Part shown: piece after piece, positions 1 to 10,986 of the stretch
Position numbering within the stretch: position 1 is the stretch's first letter
How the letters are laid out: every line of letters starts with the position of its first letter
Assembly (NCBI RefSeq): GCF_030867095.1
Contig: NC_081824.1
Span: 237,300,719 to 237,364,718, forward strand
Direction of reading: 5' to 3'
Source of the DNA: Alligator mississippiensis
Lineage: Eukaryota; Chordata; Crocodylia; Alligatoridae
Length of the DNA: 64,000 nucleotides
Made by a program: the position numbers and the translations under genes
The notes under the pieces: model-generated
The model's database searches: none
What the model was told of the DNA's origin: nothing
What the model saw: the letters and a program-made list of their open reading frames with translations, nothing else

Positions 1-94
1 CCCATGGAACAGCCCCATGCTGCCCCTCCCCACTCCTCTGGCCCACACAGCCAAGAGGTTGAGCACCCATGAACTAAACAGCAGAAAAACACAA
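1..94. other. Unassigned edge sequence
   Basis: Short stretch before the first LINE. Nothing recognised. Confidence 0.5.
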
Positions 95-1530
95 GTATTT
101 GATGTCATTCACCCTAGGGTCCTGAAGGAGTTCAGGTCAGAAACTGCCAACTCCTAACTATAGTATGCAATCTACCACTAAAAACAGCCTTGTTACCAGA
201 GGACTGGAGAGTTGCCAACATGACTTCCATGTTTAAAGAAGGCTCTAGAGGGGATGGAGAAAACTACAAGCTGGTGAGTCTGACTTTTGTTCCTAGAAAT
301 CTGGTAGAAAAATTATTTAAAAAAAGAATTGTTCAGCACATGAATGAACACGACTTGCTGGGGAGGAATCAACATGCTTTTTCAAAGGGAAATCATGCTT
401 CACCAACCTACTGGAGTTCTTTGAGGGTGTCAATAAGCAGATGGATTAGGGTGATTCAGTTGACACAGTATATCTGGACTTCCAAAAAGCCTTTGACAAG
501 GTCCCCCATCAGAGCCATGGAATTACAGGGAAACATCCACTTGTGGATTAGAAGTTGGCTTGAAGATAGCAAACAAAGAATGACTATAAATGGTCAGTTT
601 TCAGGATGGAAAGAAGTAAACAGCAGGGTCCCCTAGGGATCTGTGTTGGGACTGGTGTTTAATATAATCATAAATGATCTGGAAAAGGGGTAAGTAGTGA
701 GGTGGCCAAACTTGTGGCTAACACTATATTATTCACAATGGTAAAGATCAAGGCGAACTGTGAGGAACTACAGAAGGATTTGGCACTACTGAGCAAATAG
801 GCAAGTAAAGGCCAGTTGAAATTCAATATAGATAAGTGTCTAGTGAGGCACATAGGCAAAAATAACTGAAATTATACCTACGCTATGATGGGCTCTGCAT
901 TAGCTATTACCATACAGGAAAGCCATCTAGAAATCATTGTAGACAGTATACTAAAAACATCAGCTCAGTGCTCAGCAGCCATCAAAAAGGCAAACAAAAA
1001 ATATGATTTAAGGGATTTCTAAACAAAACAGAAACCATCATTATGCCCCTCTATAAATCCATGGTGCATCTAGACCTTGAATACTGTGCCCAGTTTTTGT
1101 CTCCACATCTCAGATAGGATATAAAAGGACTAAAGAAGGTACAGAGAAGGACGTCAAAGATGATTAGTTGTATGAAGGATCTTCTTTTTGTATGAGGAGA
1201 GACTAAAGTGGCTAGGCCTATTCAGTTTAGAAAAGAGATGCTTGAGGGGGAACGTAAGAAGGGTTTACAAAATACTGAACAATGAAAAGAAAGTAAATAG
1301 GGATTTATTATTTACTATCTCTCACAGTACAAGAACTAGGGGTCATAAATTGAAAGTAGTAGGTAGTAAGTTTAAAACTTACAAAAGGAACGTTCTTTTC
1401 ACACACCATGTAATTAAAGTGTGTAACTCATTGCCACAAGGTGTTGTGGAAACTGACAGTTTAGCCAGATTCAGAAAGGAATTGGAAAAATTCTTGGAGG
1501 AAAGGGGCATCAGTAGCTATTGAGCATGGG
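95..1530 (+). pseudogene. Old, degraded CR1-type LINE (reverse transcriptase to C-terminus)
   Basis: A CR1-clade LINE copies its RNA into DNA at a nicked target using an endonuclease/reverse transcriptase protein. This copy is 5' truncated. The first readable part near 100 resembles the CR1 stretch 'D-ELHPRVLKE'. Positions 190-636 keep a reverse transcriptase stretch (LPEDWRVANM, then YKLVSLT and FKKRI), and 1188-1523 keep the C-terminal part (YEERLKWLGLFSLEKRCLRG, then LARFRKELEKFLEERGISSY and a stop). Between these blocks the frame is lost. The catalytic FADD box has decayed to about VANT near 715-725. It is far more diverged from the CR1 model than the copies at 8.3 and 40-44 kb, so it is much older. 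The class is clear; the subfamily is not. Confidence 0.85.
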
Positions 1531-2699
1531 AGTTAGGGATACAGTCTCTGATTCAGTGTTTCCTAGATCTTAAATGCTGGAGTCTGCAAGTGGGAGAGGA
1601 ACAATGGATAAAACCCTGGCCACTCCCTGTGTACTTTTCCTTTCAGCATCCACTCCTGCCACCATGTGACATAGGATGCTCAGCAAGATGGCCCAGTTCT
1701 TACGTTCTTATGACTAAAAAAGCTGTTGCCAAAAAAGGGTGGAAAAAATTAGTAAATACATTTTTTAAATTGACCCAAACCACAGCTGTTGCTCCTAGTG
1801 AGTGCTTAGGCCTTGAAGGAAAGCAGCCCTGAGAAATATCCCTTTTATAATGACTTATACTCCAATCCTGCCTCTCTTAATTTAAGAGTAAAATTCTCAC
1901 AGATTTAAATGGGAGCAGAACTAGACCCTTGGATATGGAAATTGGAACCATCCAGAGTCGAAGTATGCTGGAACAGATTCAAGTCCCATTGTGGCAACGA
2001 TGCAGTAAGTCTTCCATGTGCTGGACTGGATTTTCCCTTGGCATATCTATCCCCTCTTGTGCTATGTGGGCCACAGAAAAGGAAAGAAAACCACCTGCAG
2101 CCCCTCCACTAAATGCACAGACAGAAGTGCAGCTCCCTTCTGTAACTCATAGTCAGCCCAACCCTGCTCCTGGCACATGCAAACAGGTGTTAATGAAGGC
2201 ACTTCATTTTGGAGTGTCTTCATCTGAACCCTCTTGCAATGAGGGTTCAGACTGTCATGGGATCAGGCCCTTTTAAAGCACTCAGCAACCATTCACTTGT
2301 GTTTGGTGATGGCTGTAGAGTACTTTCAGAGGCCAGATTAGGTGAAAATTGTCACATTTTTCTGTCTGCGCCTTCAGGCTACTCCCACCAGCAGTGAGCA
2401 TGCCAACAAAGATGGTTCCCTCCTGGTTCCAACATTGCAGCCCTTGTATTGTTGCTAAGTCAGGGAACAGGGAGCAGAAAGTGCTGGGCATGGATACTGT
2501 GTGACAACCATTTTGATCAAGGCTTAGCCATCTCTATAACTTACAGACGGATGCAAGTTTCAAGTACTGAAAGGCAACACCAGCAGGATGTTCCCAGCCA
2601 CAAGGTGTTGAGGCTAGATAAGAACCTAAGCAAGGGCAGATCTGGGATGTGGGGTGCAGTGGTGCTATTGCAGCTCATTTTGATATGTGCTCCATCTAG
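1531..2699. other. Unassigned non-coding sequence
   Basis: The first ~200 bases may be 3' UTR of the preceding LINE. The remainder is mid-GC with only short ORFs that do not resemble any family I recognise. Confidence 0.5.
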
Positions 2700-3661
2700 A
2701 CTAGGGACAGACATTCAAAAAGCCTGAGCCAAATTGATTCAACCATTACAGGTTAGTCTAACCTGGCTAGACTGAACTAGTTTGTAACCAGACAGACATT
2801 CCCTTTGGACTAAGGAAATTCAGGCACATGCCTGCAGTGGCTCAGGCTCGGGGGGGGGGGGGTCTAGAGCAGCCCTCCCTTCCCTTAGATAATGCTGAGC
2901 TGAGGAGGGTGTGGTCATGCCCAGGCAGGACCTCTGATTACATCTGTTGATCTCCCTCCCTGCTTCTTTATACTGTCTGCAGTGAACTGACAGGCAAGCA
3001 AGACAGCAGGGATTAATAACAGGGTTTATCACCCCATGAGCAAAACAATAGCCTCTCTCCATTAGTTCTAATTCTTCTTAAACATCTTACCTGCTGACCT
3101 GTTGATTAGCTCCAAAAAGCCCTAAGCGGTCACTGTTCTGTCTGCCTGTCCCAGTGAAATTGGAGAGACACACACACAAACACCTCTCGGCATTAACTAG
3201 CATACCACATGCCTAGGGTCTCTGCGGTTGGGGTCCATGCTGTGGGAGATGGGAGGGAGGGAGTGGGGGGAATCCTGCTTTAGCAGTGAAGTGGGGGGTA
3301 GGGCAGGGGGAAGCCAGGCAGATCCTGCTGTGCCTGCAGTCTCTGCCAGAGCTCCAGCCAGGGAGCAGAGGGGAGGGACCAGCCCTGCTATGGAATACAG
3401 AGCTCTGCCCAGCCCAGAGAGCATGCCAGGATGCTGGAGGAGTCTGATTTATCTTAAACCAGCAAGGGGTCTGGCACAGACACTGCATAAACCAGCTTGA
3501 CCCAAATCAGTTAAGTCTGATACTACATTCAACCAGGTTTATCTCAAACCAGTTTCAGACATTTCCAAACTGATTTATGTGCACTGAACATCTGTTCTGT
3601 TACAGGTTTAAACCAGTTTCTGATCACTTAAACCAGTTTATGGCTAATGTCTGTCCCTAGC
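2700..3661. mobile_element. Inverted-repeat-bounded element with a hAT-like 3' end
   Basis: The outer ends carry a 15-bp perfect inverted repeat (CTAGGGACAGACATT at 2700, its reverse complement ending at 3661). The last ~195 bases (about 3467-3661) match the element at 18485-18684, including the AAACCAGTTT-type boxes. The interior holds a 13-base G run (2850-2862) and a GC-rich block (3225-3420). It may be a longer family member or a composite of two copies. No clear 8-bp target duplication is visible. Confidence 0.6.
2850..2862 (+). repeat. Poly-G tract (13)
   Basis: Uninterrupted run of 13 G within the element at 2.7-3.66 kb. Confidence 0.9.
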
Positions 3662-6600
3662 CCTAAAGTTTAAAACAGACTTCCTGGCAGTGGCAGCACC
3701 ATTTCTATTCAGGCAGCAGTGAGGGAGCCTTTTGTTTTCATGGCTCTGTATGATTCTTTCAAAACTCTTCATTCCACAAGCGTTAATAACCCAATCTCCT
3801 TTTTACTGATATTAATATTCCACTAATCAACCTATTCTTTCCTATGGAATCTGTTGTCTCTTAGTCCCTCTTGGTAATGTAGCTCCTATTTCACAGCCCT
3901 TCAGACTGGTTTTTAACTCAAGCTAAAAATATAAACTCAGGTGTGGAAACATGAACTTGGATGAACATTAACTCAGGTGTGGAAATATCGTTCAGTGAAA
4001 TACTGGATGCACAGTCATGATGTTTAGGAAAGCTAGGCTTTGGTTTATGAATCTATTGATATCTCAGTTTATGTCAGCTCCATTGATTTGTCCCTAGGGA
4101 GGAGTGGATCTGGCAAGGGAATTTCCCTAACCTATTCCACAGATATGCAAAGTTTCTCAGCAATGGCCCTGCCATCTTTTAGTGCCCCTTTTGCACCTGG
4201 ATTATCCAAAGGCCCAGCTGACTACCTGGCAGATCGCTGGCTTCTAATGTAGTTAAAAATATTTTATTGTTACTGTTTATATCTCTAGTAAGATTCTTCT
4301 CAAAATCTTTCTTATTTAGTGTTTATTCAGTTTTACAGTTGATTTGTCAGTTTGTGTTCTTTTTTTCTTTTCCTTATTAGGATTTTTCTTCCATCTTTTG
4401 AAGCAAGCCTTTTTTCTGTTTATTGCCACTGCAGCTCTGCCATTAGATCATGCTGGCTTTCTTTGGGTCCACTTTCCATTTTTTTTTTTTTTTTGATTTG
4501 TGGTATGCATGTGCTTTGTGCCTCCAATATGGTGTTCTTATGCAGTTCCCATGCTACTTAAGTCCCCAAAGTGAAATGTAAGTTTGTGGTTTTCAAGAGC
4601 TGAGGCATTTTCTGATGAGAACAAATTTGTGCCTTCTCAAGAATTGAGTTGGCGGAAGCTGAGGAAGTATTAATGACTGTCAACTGTGGGAAAATATCCT
4701 TTTCCCCCCTTCTTTTTGGCAAGGGAATTACATGGTTGTATAAACGGGTCCGCATTCCCAAGGCAAGTGTCAGTCTCTCCTATGGCATTTTAGTCAGTAC
4801 TGAAAGTGATGGGAGCAGCAAGAAGGAAAATGAAGGTAAGGAACCTGTTGTATTACAGCTATCCACAACTAAATGGTTTAGGAATTGCTTTTGCTTGTTT
4901 ACTATGTATGGAAGACCTATATAGCAATGGTAGTTTAGTAACATGCAGCACTTTGGGGATGCAAAAATGGTAAACCCAGTATTTTTATTGTGTTTTATAT
5001 TATAAGTAAAATAAACCTTTAGTGCAGCCACAGCACTAATTAAGTTAAATAGATTAAGTCCTCCTTGTGATGTTTGCACTGGAATATCATTGGAATGAAT
5101 GTTGGAATCCTGAAAAAGTTTGTGGTAGGGGCTTGTAGCTGCAGCCAGAATAAGTATGAGTACCCATAAGTGCACAGTGTCAGATACTTTTCATAGGCAC
5201 AGATAAACAATATTCATCCAGTTCATTTAGCAAAAGCAAATAATATGAAAAAGAGTCTTCCCCCCACTCCGCAAATTGAAACTAGATTAACAGGAAAGTC
5301 ATGAAAAAAATTGTAAAAATTTTACATCCCTAGGAAGAAACTTTGAAGATTCTTTCTCCAGAACTTGTACATAGCCAAAATCAAAAGAAATGATGCATAA
5401 GATGCTTCTGTTTTGCAAATGTGTATTCCTGTTTCAAATTATTGTGCAGGAATTTTGTGTAGCATTTACCTCTACTGTGAGTAAAAACAGTATCAATGAT
5501 GATCCAAATCAGTTTTATATACTGTAGATTAAAACATTTCAAATCAATCACTTGAATGTTCATGTATAGCACTAGTTACTGTTTAGCATGCTTTAGATAC
5601 ACAGAGATATAGACAAACAAGCAGAGTATCCTCTTTCAACATATAGAACAGTTTTCAGTATATTCAGGGAATTTTGCCAGTACCATATAAATCACATTAT
5701 TCCCTAATATCTGACAACAATCCTCTTTGTGTTCTCATATGCCTGAAAAATAAAATACGGCAAAACTAACTACAGCTTTAAGGTATTTTAAATATTTTAG
5801 TTTAAAAAACAAATATTTTTGCATTATTCACAATATACTCATTTCAAACAAAAGAACCCAAGGTCATGGCTACTTAATACCAGTTTATGCTTTGGGTGTT
5901 TCTTAATCTGAACATGAGAGGACCTGGATAACAATCCATTTAAATCAGCTTCTCAAGTCTCTCTGACTCTTCTCTGGAGCTAGGAGAGTAATAGCTTCCT
6001 CCCTACTGGATAACATGGAGACCTTGTAGTTTACATTTGATTGTAAGAAACAAGAATGTTGTGATAAATTAATATGGAAAGAGGAAGTGGAAATACATTC
6101 TGAAGCCCGTTGTAAATGTCATGTATAACAAACTGTATTTTCTTTATGCTTTGTGTGCTACACTTGGTGTGAATACAGTGTTGATGAAAAGCAAGTGCAT
6201 TGCTGCTGCTGTTACTGCACCGACTAACTCTGTTTTTGTTGTTGCTCAGCAGCCCCCAAAGTTTATGCAGAGTTATTTAACAAGCCTGGGCATGCTGGCT
6301 CACTACCTCTTCAGGCCTGTTTGTGATGGGATGAAAAATCAGTCAAGGACACTCTTGCTAAAACAGTATTCATGAATATGAATAGGCCTGAACTACTAGG
6401 GTTCCTGCCATCAAGGTTGCAATAGCACTCTGTATTTCTTATCCACTGTTCTTAGTTACTTTATGATTTTATCAAACTTTGCAGTACAATGAATTTTGTA
6501 AGCTTGAGACAGTATTTTTCAGAGTTATTTAGGTGATTTAGTAGACTAAGCCCCATTTTTCCCCCAAAGTGTCCAAGTTATTTAGGAGCCAAAGGCTGGA

Positions 6601-6696
6601 CTTCAGTTCCAAGTCCTTTAATACCCAGATTGTCAAAGGTATTTAGAAACTTAGGGGATTTATAGACATGTTCCAGGAGGCTGGGGGGGGAGGGGG
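3662..6696. other. Unique AT-rich non-coding sequence
   Basis: No repeat family or coding pattern recognised. It holds a poly-T run near 4480-4494 and a pair of short direct repeats (AACTCAGGTGTGGAAA) near 3933 and 3970. ORFs are short and unlike known proteins. Confidence 0.5.
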
Positions 6697-6966
6697 CTTT
6701 AATTAGAGAGGCTCTGAGAGTTGCTCTAATTAAAGTACATGGAGCGTCATGTGTATCAGCATCCCTGTGCTGAAAAAATGGTGGCAGGGGTGCTTTACCT
6801 AAAGCTCTTTGAACCAGCTTTAGTTATTGCCCCTGCCACCATTTTTCAGTGCAGGGACCCTGAAGCACATGATGCTGGAGTCTGCTGGAGCATGGTAATT
6901 ACCATGCTCCAGCAGACTTGAGTAATCGAGTCCACTCTGATGCATTGTAATTACAATGTGTCAGAG
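6697..6966. repeat. Palindrome cluster / foldback element
   Basis: Four hairpins in 270 bases. There is a perfect 12-bp stem at 6697-6708/6724-6735. Arms of ~29 bp with few mismatches lie at 6762-6790 and 6830-6857. A perfect 40-bp palindrome without loop covers 6879-6918. A 32-bp palindrome with a perfect 16-bp core covers 6935-6966. This looks like remains of a foldback DNA transposon; no ends or target duplication were resolved. Confidence 0.7.
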
Positions 6967-7225
6967 CAGTCTCTCTGCACATGTATAGGTGTCCTTAGCT
7001 CCCAACTCCCATTGATTTGATGCTTGAATAGGACTGAGGAGTCTAAATACTTTTGATTATATGTGTGAGGCTTAAACACTTTGGAAAACGTTGTTGTTGG
7101 TCTCTGCCTCAGGCTGATTTTCTCTTTAAATTTAATCAAAATGGTAGAGAGGGTTTCAAGTAGGAAGTTAGATAAATAAAAAGTAGTTTATGTAAAAATA
7201 TGTAATGTGTGTGTATGTGTATATA

Positions 7226-7460
7226 TTCCAACGTAGCCTATTGGAGAGGGTGGAATGTAAATCTAATAAATAAAATACATATATAGATGCATTTTTGAAT
7301 TGCTAGAGCTGTTCAAGAAAGAAGTTGCTAACACACACACACACTATACTTTATATTATGAGTATGTATAATGTTAGCAACTTCTTTCTTGAACAGCTCT
7401 AGCAAGTCAGGAATTAATTATCTAATTAATTAGATTTATAGCCAAAAGGCTATGTTGGAA
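7226..7460. mobile_element. Short inverted-repeat element (MITE) flanked by TA
   Basis: Outer inverted repeats begin TTCCAAC(G/A)TAGCC and match at about 18 of 20 positions. They are flanked by TA at 7224-7225 and 7461-7462, as for Tc1/mariner-type insertions. Inside lies a perfect 33-bp inverted repeat (7300-7332 and 7373-7405) around a loop that includes an AC run. It is non-autonomous, with no transposase ORF. Confidence 0.75.
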
Positions 7461-7462
7461 TA

Positions 7463-8000
7463 GGAAGTTGGAATAGTGTGGCAGTACTAGGGCTAGCAAG
7501 ATTTCCCTGAGTTATAAACCCTGGAAAGTCACTGCATCACTAAAATGTGTACAGTCATAATCATTCTATCCTACTGTGTGGGCATGTGCCACACTACACT
7601 GCACACATTCCCACGCTCCGTAGAACCTCCGGTAGTGCTGAAGTCACTGAGCTGAGATACAAACCTGCGCAAAAGATTCTGCTACCTTTCTCTTTTACCC
7701 TTGCAAGAGAAGTGCTGAGAGGAGAGCCTGCTGATCATCACTTCTAGTTTCATCTTTTACACTGAGCAGCATTAATACTATATTTACTTGAAGATAAGAC
7801 AATTCCCAATCATTAGATTCTATATATGGAAAATTTATAAATTTGTTATAATTTTCCAGGTATGGAATTTAATTATTGGAAGCTAAGCCTTGAATTTGTC
7901 CCCCTCCCACTGATACAGCAGGGAAAATAGATTTGGGAGGGCCAGGTAGTCCCTTGCCTGCCTAACTTCTTCCCCCTGCAGCCCCTTCCCTCACTCTTAT
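7463..8000. other. Unassigned non-coding sequence
   Basis: Nothing recognised. Confidence 0.5.
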
Positions 8001-8349
8001 TGTCAGACCCTACTCTCACTTGTGCGGGCCAGGAGCGGTCCGAGGCTTTCGGGGGCGCGCGGCAGGCAGGAGAAAACTTCGCTTAAGTTGCAGTTACAAA
8101 ACTCATACGAACAATACCCGTAGAAAAACTCGAGCCTCTTGAAATAACTGGGGCAGAGCTCTGGATACACACACACACAGAGTTTGCTAGGCTCCGTGGA
8201 ACGAGCGCACAGGGAAGGGTACATCGAGGGATTAGGCAGCGACGGGGAGAGGCTAGAGGTTGATCAGGCCCCTATATCCTTCTTAAGGCACACGCTGGGT
8301 TTGTTAGGCTCTGCAGCGCTTAGAGTTCTTCACAAGATGTGAAGTACTT

Positions 8350-8814
8350 ATAGATTCATAGATTCATAGATGTTAGGGTCGGAAGGGACCTCAATAGATC
8401 ATCAAGTCCGACCCCCTGCATAAGCAGGAAAGAGTGCTGGGTCTAAATGACCCCAGCTAGATACTCGTCTAACCTCCTCTTGAAGACCCCCAGGGTAGGG
8501 GAGAGCACCACCTCCCTTGGGAGCCCGTTCCAGACCTTGGCCACTCGAACTGTGAAGAAGTTCTTCCTAAGGTCCAGTCTAAATCTGCTCTCTGCTAGCT
8601 TGTGGCCATTGTTTCTTGTAACCCCCGGGGGCGCCTTGGTGAATAAATCCTCACCAATTCCCTTCTGTGCCCCCGTGATGAACTTATAGGCAGCCACAAG
8701 GTCGCCTCTCAACCTTCTCTTGCGGAGGCTGAAAAGGTCCAGTTTCTCTAGTCTCTCCTCGTAGGGCTTGGTCTGCAGGCCCTTGACCATACGAGTTGCC
8801 CTTCGCTGTACCCT
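8350..8814 (-). pseudogene. CR1 LINE 3' end, nested in the LTR
   Basis: This is a 5'-truncated CR1 carrying the last ~100 codons of the reverse transcriptase protein and the 3' UTR. The translation runs from 'VQRRATRMVKGLQ' through YEERLEKLDLFSLRKRRLRG and VWNGLPREVVLSPTLGVFKRRL to a stop near 8443. The 3' tail has two and a half ATCTATGA repeats. It is flanked by a perfect direct repeat GTACTT (8344-8349 and 8815-8820), a target duplication. The reading frame is intact over the retained part, which points to a young insertion. Confidence 0.92.
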
Positions 8815-8901
8815 GTACTTCTCCTCCAGATGGTTGTGGAGTCCTCCCTTGCGGGGTTCTCCTTGGAGTTCTCCAACTTGGGTGGAAACAGCTCAAGCCT
8901 C

Positions 8902-8907
8902 TTATAC
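8902..8907 (-). promoter_or_regulatory. TATA-type box of the putative LTR promoter
   Basis: TATAAG on the - strand, with an E-box, an inverted CCAAT box and an octamer upstream. Transcription would start around 8875 by spacing. This is inference from motif order only. Confidence 0.4.
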
Positions 8908-9124
8908 GGCTAGCAAGCCGATCGCTAGCCGCCACGTGGGAATAATTTAGAAACAGCCAATAGTGGGGAACAAATTTGCATGCGAATGGCGGGAACTCCT
9001 TTGCACCGGGGTTTTCTCTTTGCAACTGAGAATTGCACCGTGCAAAGAAAGCTCCTCATGGCGGGAAATAATTCTGCAGTGCCGAAGCACACACAAAATC
9101 ATACCCTTGGGTTATGACATCACT

Positions 9125-9885
9125 AAGCACATATATGTGAGAGACAAATTTGAAAACACTGACTTTGAATAAAGATGCCTGTAGTAATTTAGTTAATCCA
9201 GAATTGATGTATTTTGCCTTTAAAGAAATTGCTGCAAGTTTTAGCATAGGTACTCTATAAATACACTTCCAAGAAACACTTTTGCATGTACTTGTATATA
9301 GTACCATCTTTTTTAATTAAAATTTCATTTCCAGGGCCAAATCAGTTTTGAATTAAGTTCCAAATTTCTACTGAGCAGAGCTTAACTGCTCAGGTCTGTG
9401 AGGCACTACCACCAGCAAGTATCCTAACTCTCAGACTCAGCTTTCTGGGGCTTCAGATACTCCCACATCCATGGCATCCTACATGCAAGGCCCAAGCCCA
9501 GAAACCTGAGAGTTCAGATGCCCCCTAGCCTCGCTTACCCCTAATCAAAAAGCCAAAGGAGCAAGCTAGGAAAAAAGCCCAAAACTAATCCCAGATTGCT
9601 ACACCCCTATAACAGGGAACCCTAACCCTGTTACTGAGAGACAAGGTGGTCCCTTTAAATCCAGAACCTTCCAGTCATGGCCGGCCGGTCAAGTAGGGGT
9701 TAAGGCTCAAGCCCTGCCAGCTGGTTCCCTGACAGGAAGAGGAAGACCAGGATCCTACAAATGGTAAGTGGAGAAGGTCAGAGGGGGATTCCCAGTGATC
9801 ATTGTGTTATGGCTGCAGTCTCTTTTGGAAGAATATGCCATGCTGTAAACCAGAAGCATGATCATCTAAAGAAAGCAGGCATGTT
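9125..9885. other. Unassigned non-coding sequence
   Basis: Nothing recognised; no long ORF. Confidence 0.5.
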
Positions 9886-10019
9886 GCCTCTCTTATTTCT
9901 TTATTATCATTTTTCCATTATATAACCATAGAAGCCTATGTTTAGAGGCCTCTTATTTTTTTCCATATTTAGAGGCCCTAAGCTGTAGTTTAAGTAGCTT
10001 AAGCCTAAATCTGTCACTG
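9886..10019 (+). mobile_element. hAT-type element, right-end fragment
   Basis: Same family as the element at 62476-62746. Both end with GAGGCCCTAA, a GTAG(T/C)TTAA(G/A)TAGCTTAAG stretch and a CACTG terminus. The left end is missing or too diverged to see. Confidence 0.6.
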
Positions 10020-10709
10020 CTGCTCAGTCAAATTTTGGAACTTGACAATTGGGCTTTGCCCAATAGAATTTGGAACTGATTTGGCCTTGAGTTTAAAAAA
10101 CAAGTAGGTTTCCATTGGTATGTTTGACCTATATGGGCTATGTGTTTTATAGTCATGCTCAGTGCTGGCTGCATTTAATCAACTTCAAAATTGGTTTTCA
10201 TTATGGAGCACATGCTGCTTTTGGCAACAGTTTTAATGACAGACAATGTATTTAATGAGGTTTCTTTGTATGTGAATGTAAGACAAGGACCTATGCTGAT
10301 TCGGGGGGGAAAACTTTGTCTTCTATTTGAGTTAATACAGTAGGGAGGAGAAAGCTTGGGGACAGGTAGGGGAAGAGCTGTTTGCTCCTCCAGGTGGGAA
10401 AATTTGGGCATGAGGGGTTGGGGTACCTGGGGGCTCCCTTGGCAGACAGTCCTGGCCAGCCAGGTAGGGGAGAAGCTGTTTGCTTCTCTGCACTTGTGTC
10501 CAATTGAAAGAAATTTGTTCAATTTGAAAGAAAATTGTTTTGGATCAGCATGAAACTCTTCCTCCGCCCACCCACCCCAGTTCTACCAACAGACTAAAGA
10601 AATCCATTATTTGTACAACTGTAATAATGATGCTAGTTGAAACAGGGATGTTTAGGATTATTTCCATTGCTACATTTGTAGATTTATTGATGGTTTGATA
10701 GGAGTCGTC
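10020..10709. other. Unassigned non-coding sequence
   Basis: Contains a near-exact ~28-base direct repeat (starting CAGGTAGGGG) near 10364 and 10461. Otherwise nothing recognised. Confidence 0.5.
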
Positions 10710-10717
10710 CACTAGGA

Positions 10718-10978
10718 CATTGGGGGCTAACTGTTTTAGCAGGTGTGTCACAAATTAGCTCTGCACCCTACCCGAGTGCCATTCCAATCCCCTTTCTGTG
10801 CCAAATGTGCTGACCTGCACTCTGGTTTTCAACATGTGCTCCTTGCCTCCTGCTCTGCTTTCTGCTTCCTGCCCTGTTGTTTGCTGTGCTGCCAATCCCC
10901 TCCCTGATCTGCTGGATGCCCCATACACAGGCTGCCTGTGCCACTTGTGGCATGTATGCTACAGGTTGGCCAGCCCTG
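10718..10978. mobile_element. Non-autonomous hAT element with perfect 8-bp target duplication
   Basis: Flanked by CACTAGGA at 10710-10717 and 10979-10986. The ends are hAT-like: CATTGGGGGCTAAC on the left and GGTTGGCCAGCCCTG on the right, imperfect inverted copies of each other. The 261-bp interior has no transposase ORF. Confidence 0.8.
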
Positions 10979-10986
10979 CACTAGGA

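Larger units (their letters stand above)
8001..9119 (-). mobile_element. Probable solo retroviral-type LTR, split by a CR1 insertion
   Basis: Read on the - strand the segment starts TGTCA (9119) and ends TGACA (8001), the TG...CA form of LTR ends. Without the nested CR1 it is about 650 bp. U3-like signals lie in order on the - strand: an octamer (ATGCAAAT, 8974-8981), an inverted CCAAT box, an E-box CACGTG (8933-8938) and a TATA-type box (TATAAG, 8902-8907). It is richer in CpG than its surroundings, which suggests a fairly recent insertion. The 5-mer TCACT abuts the right end (9120-9124), and another TCACT lies five bases outside the left end (7991-7995), so a target duplication is suggested but not exact. 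No gag, pol or env sequence is nearby, so a solo LTR is the best reading. I saw no AATAAA signal. Confidence 0.6.

Noticed and set aside
6697-7460. CRISPR array, from repeated palindromes
   Set aside because: The palindromes are all different, with no regular repeat-spacer pattern, in a vertebrate sequence.
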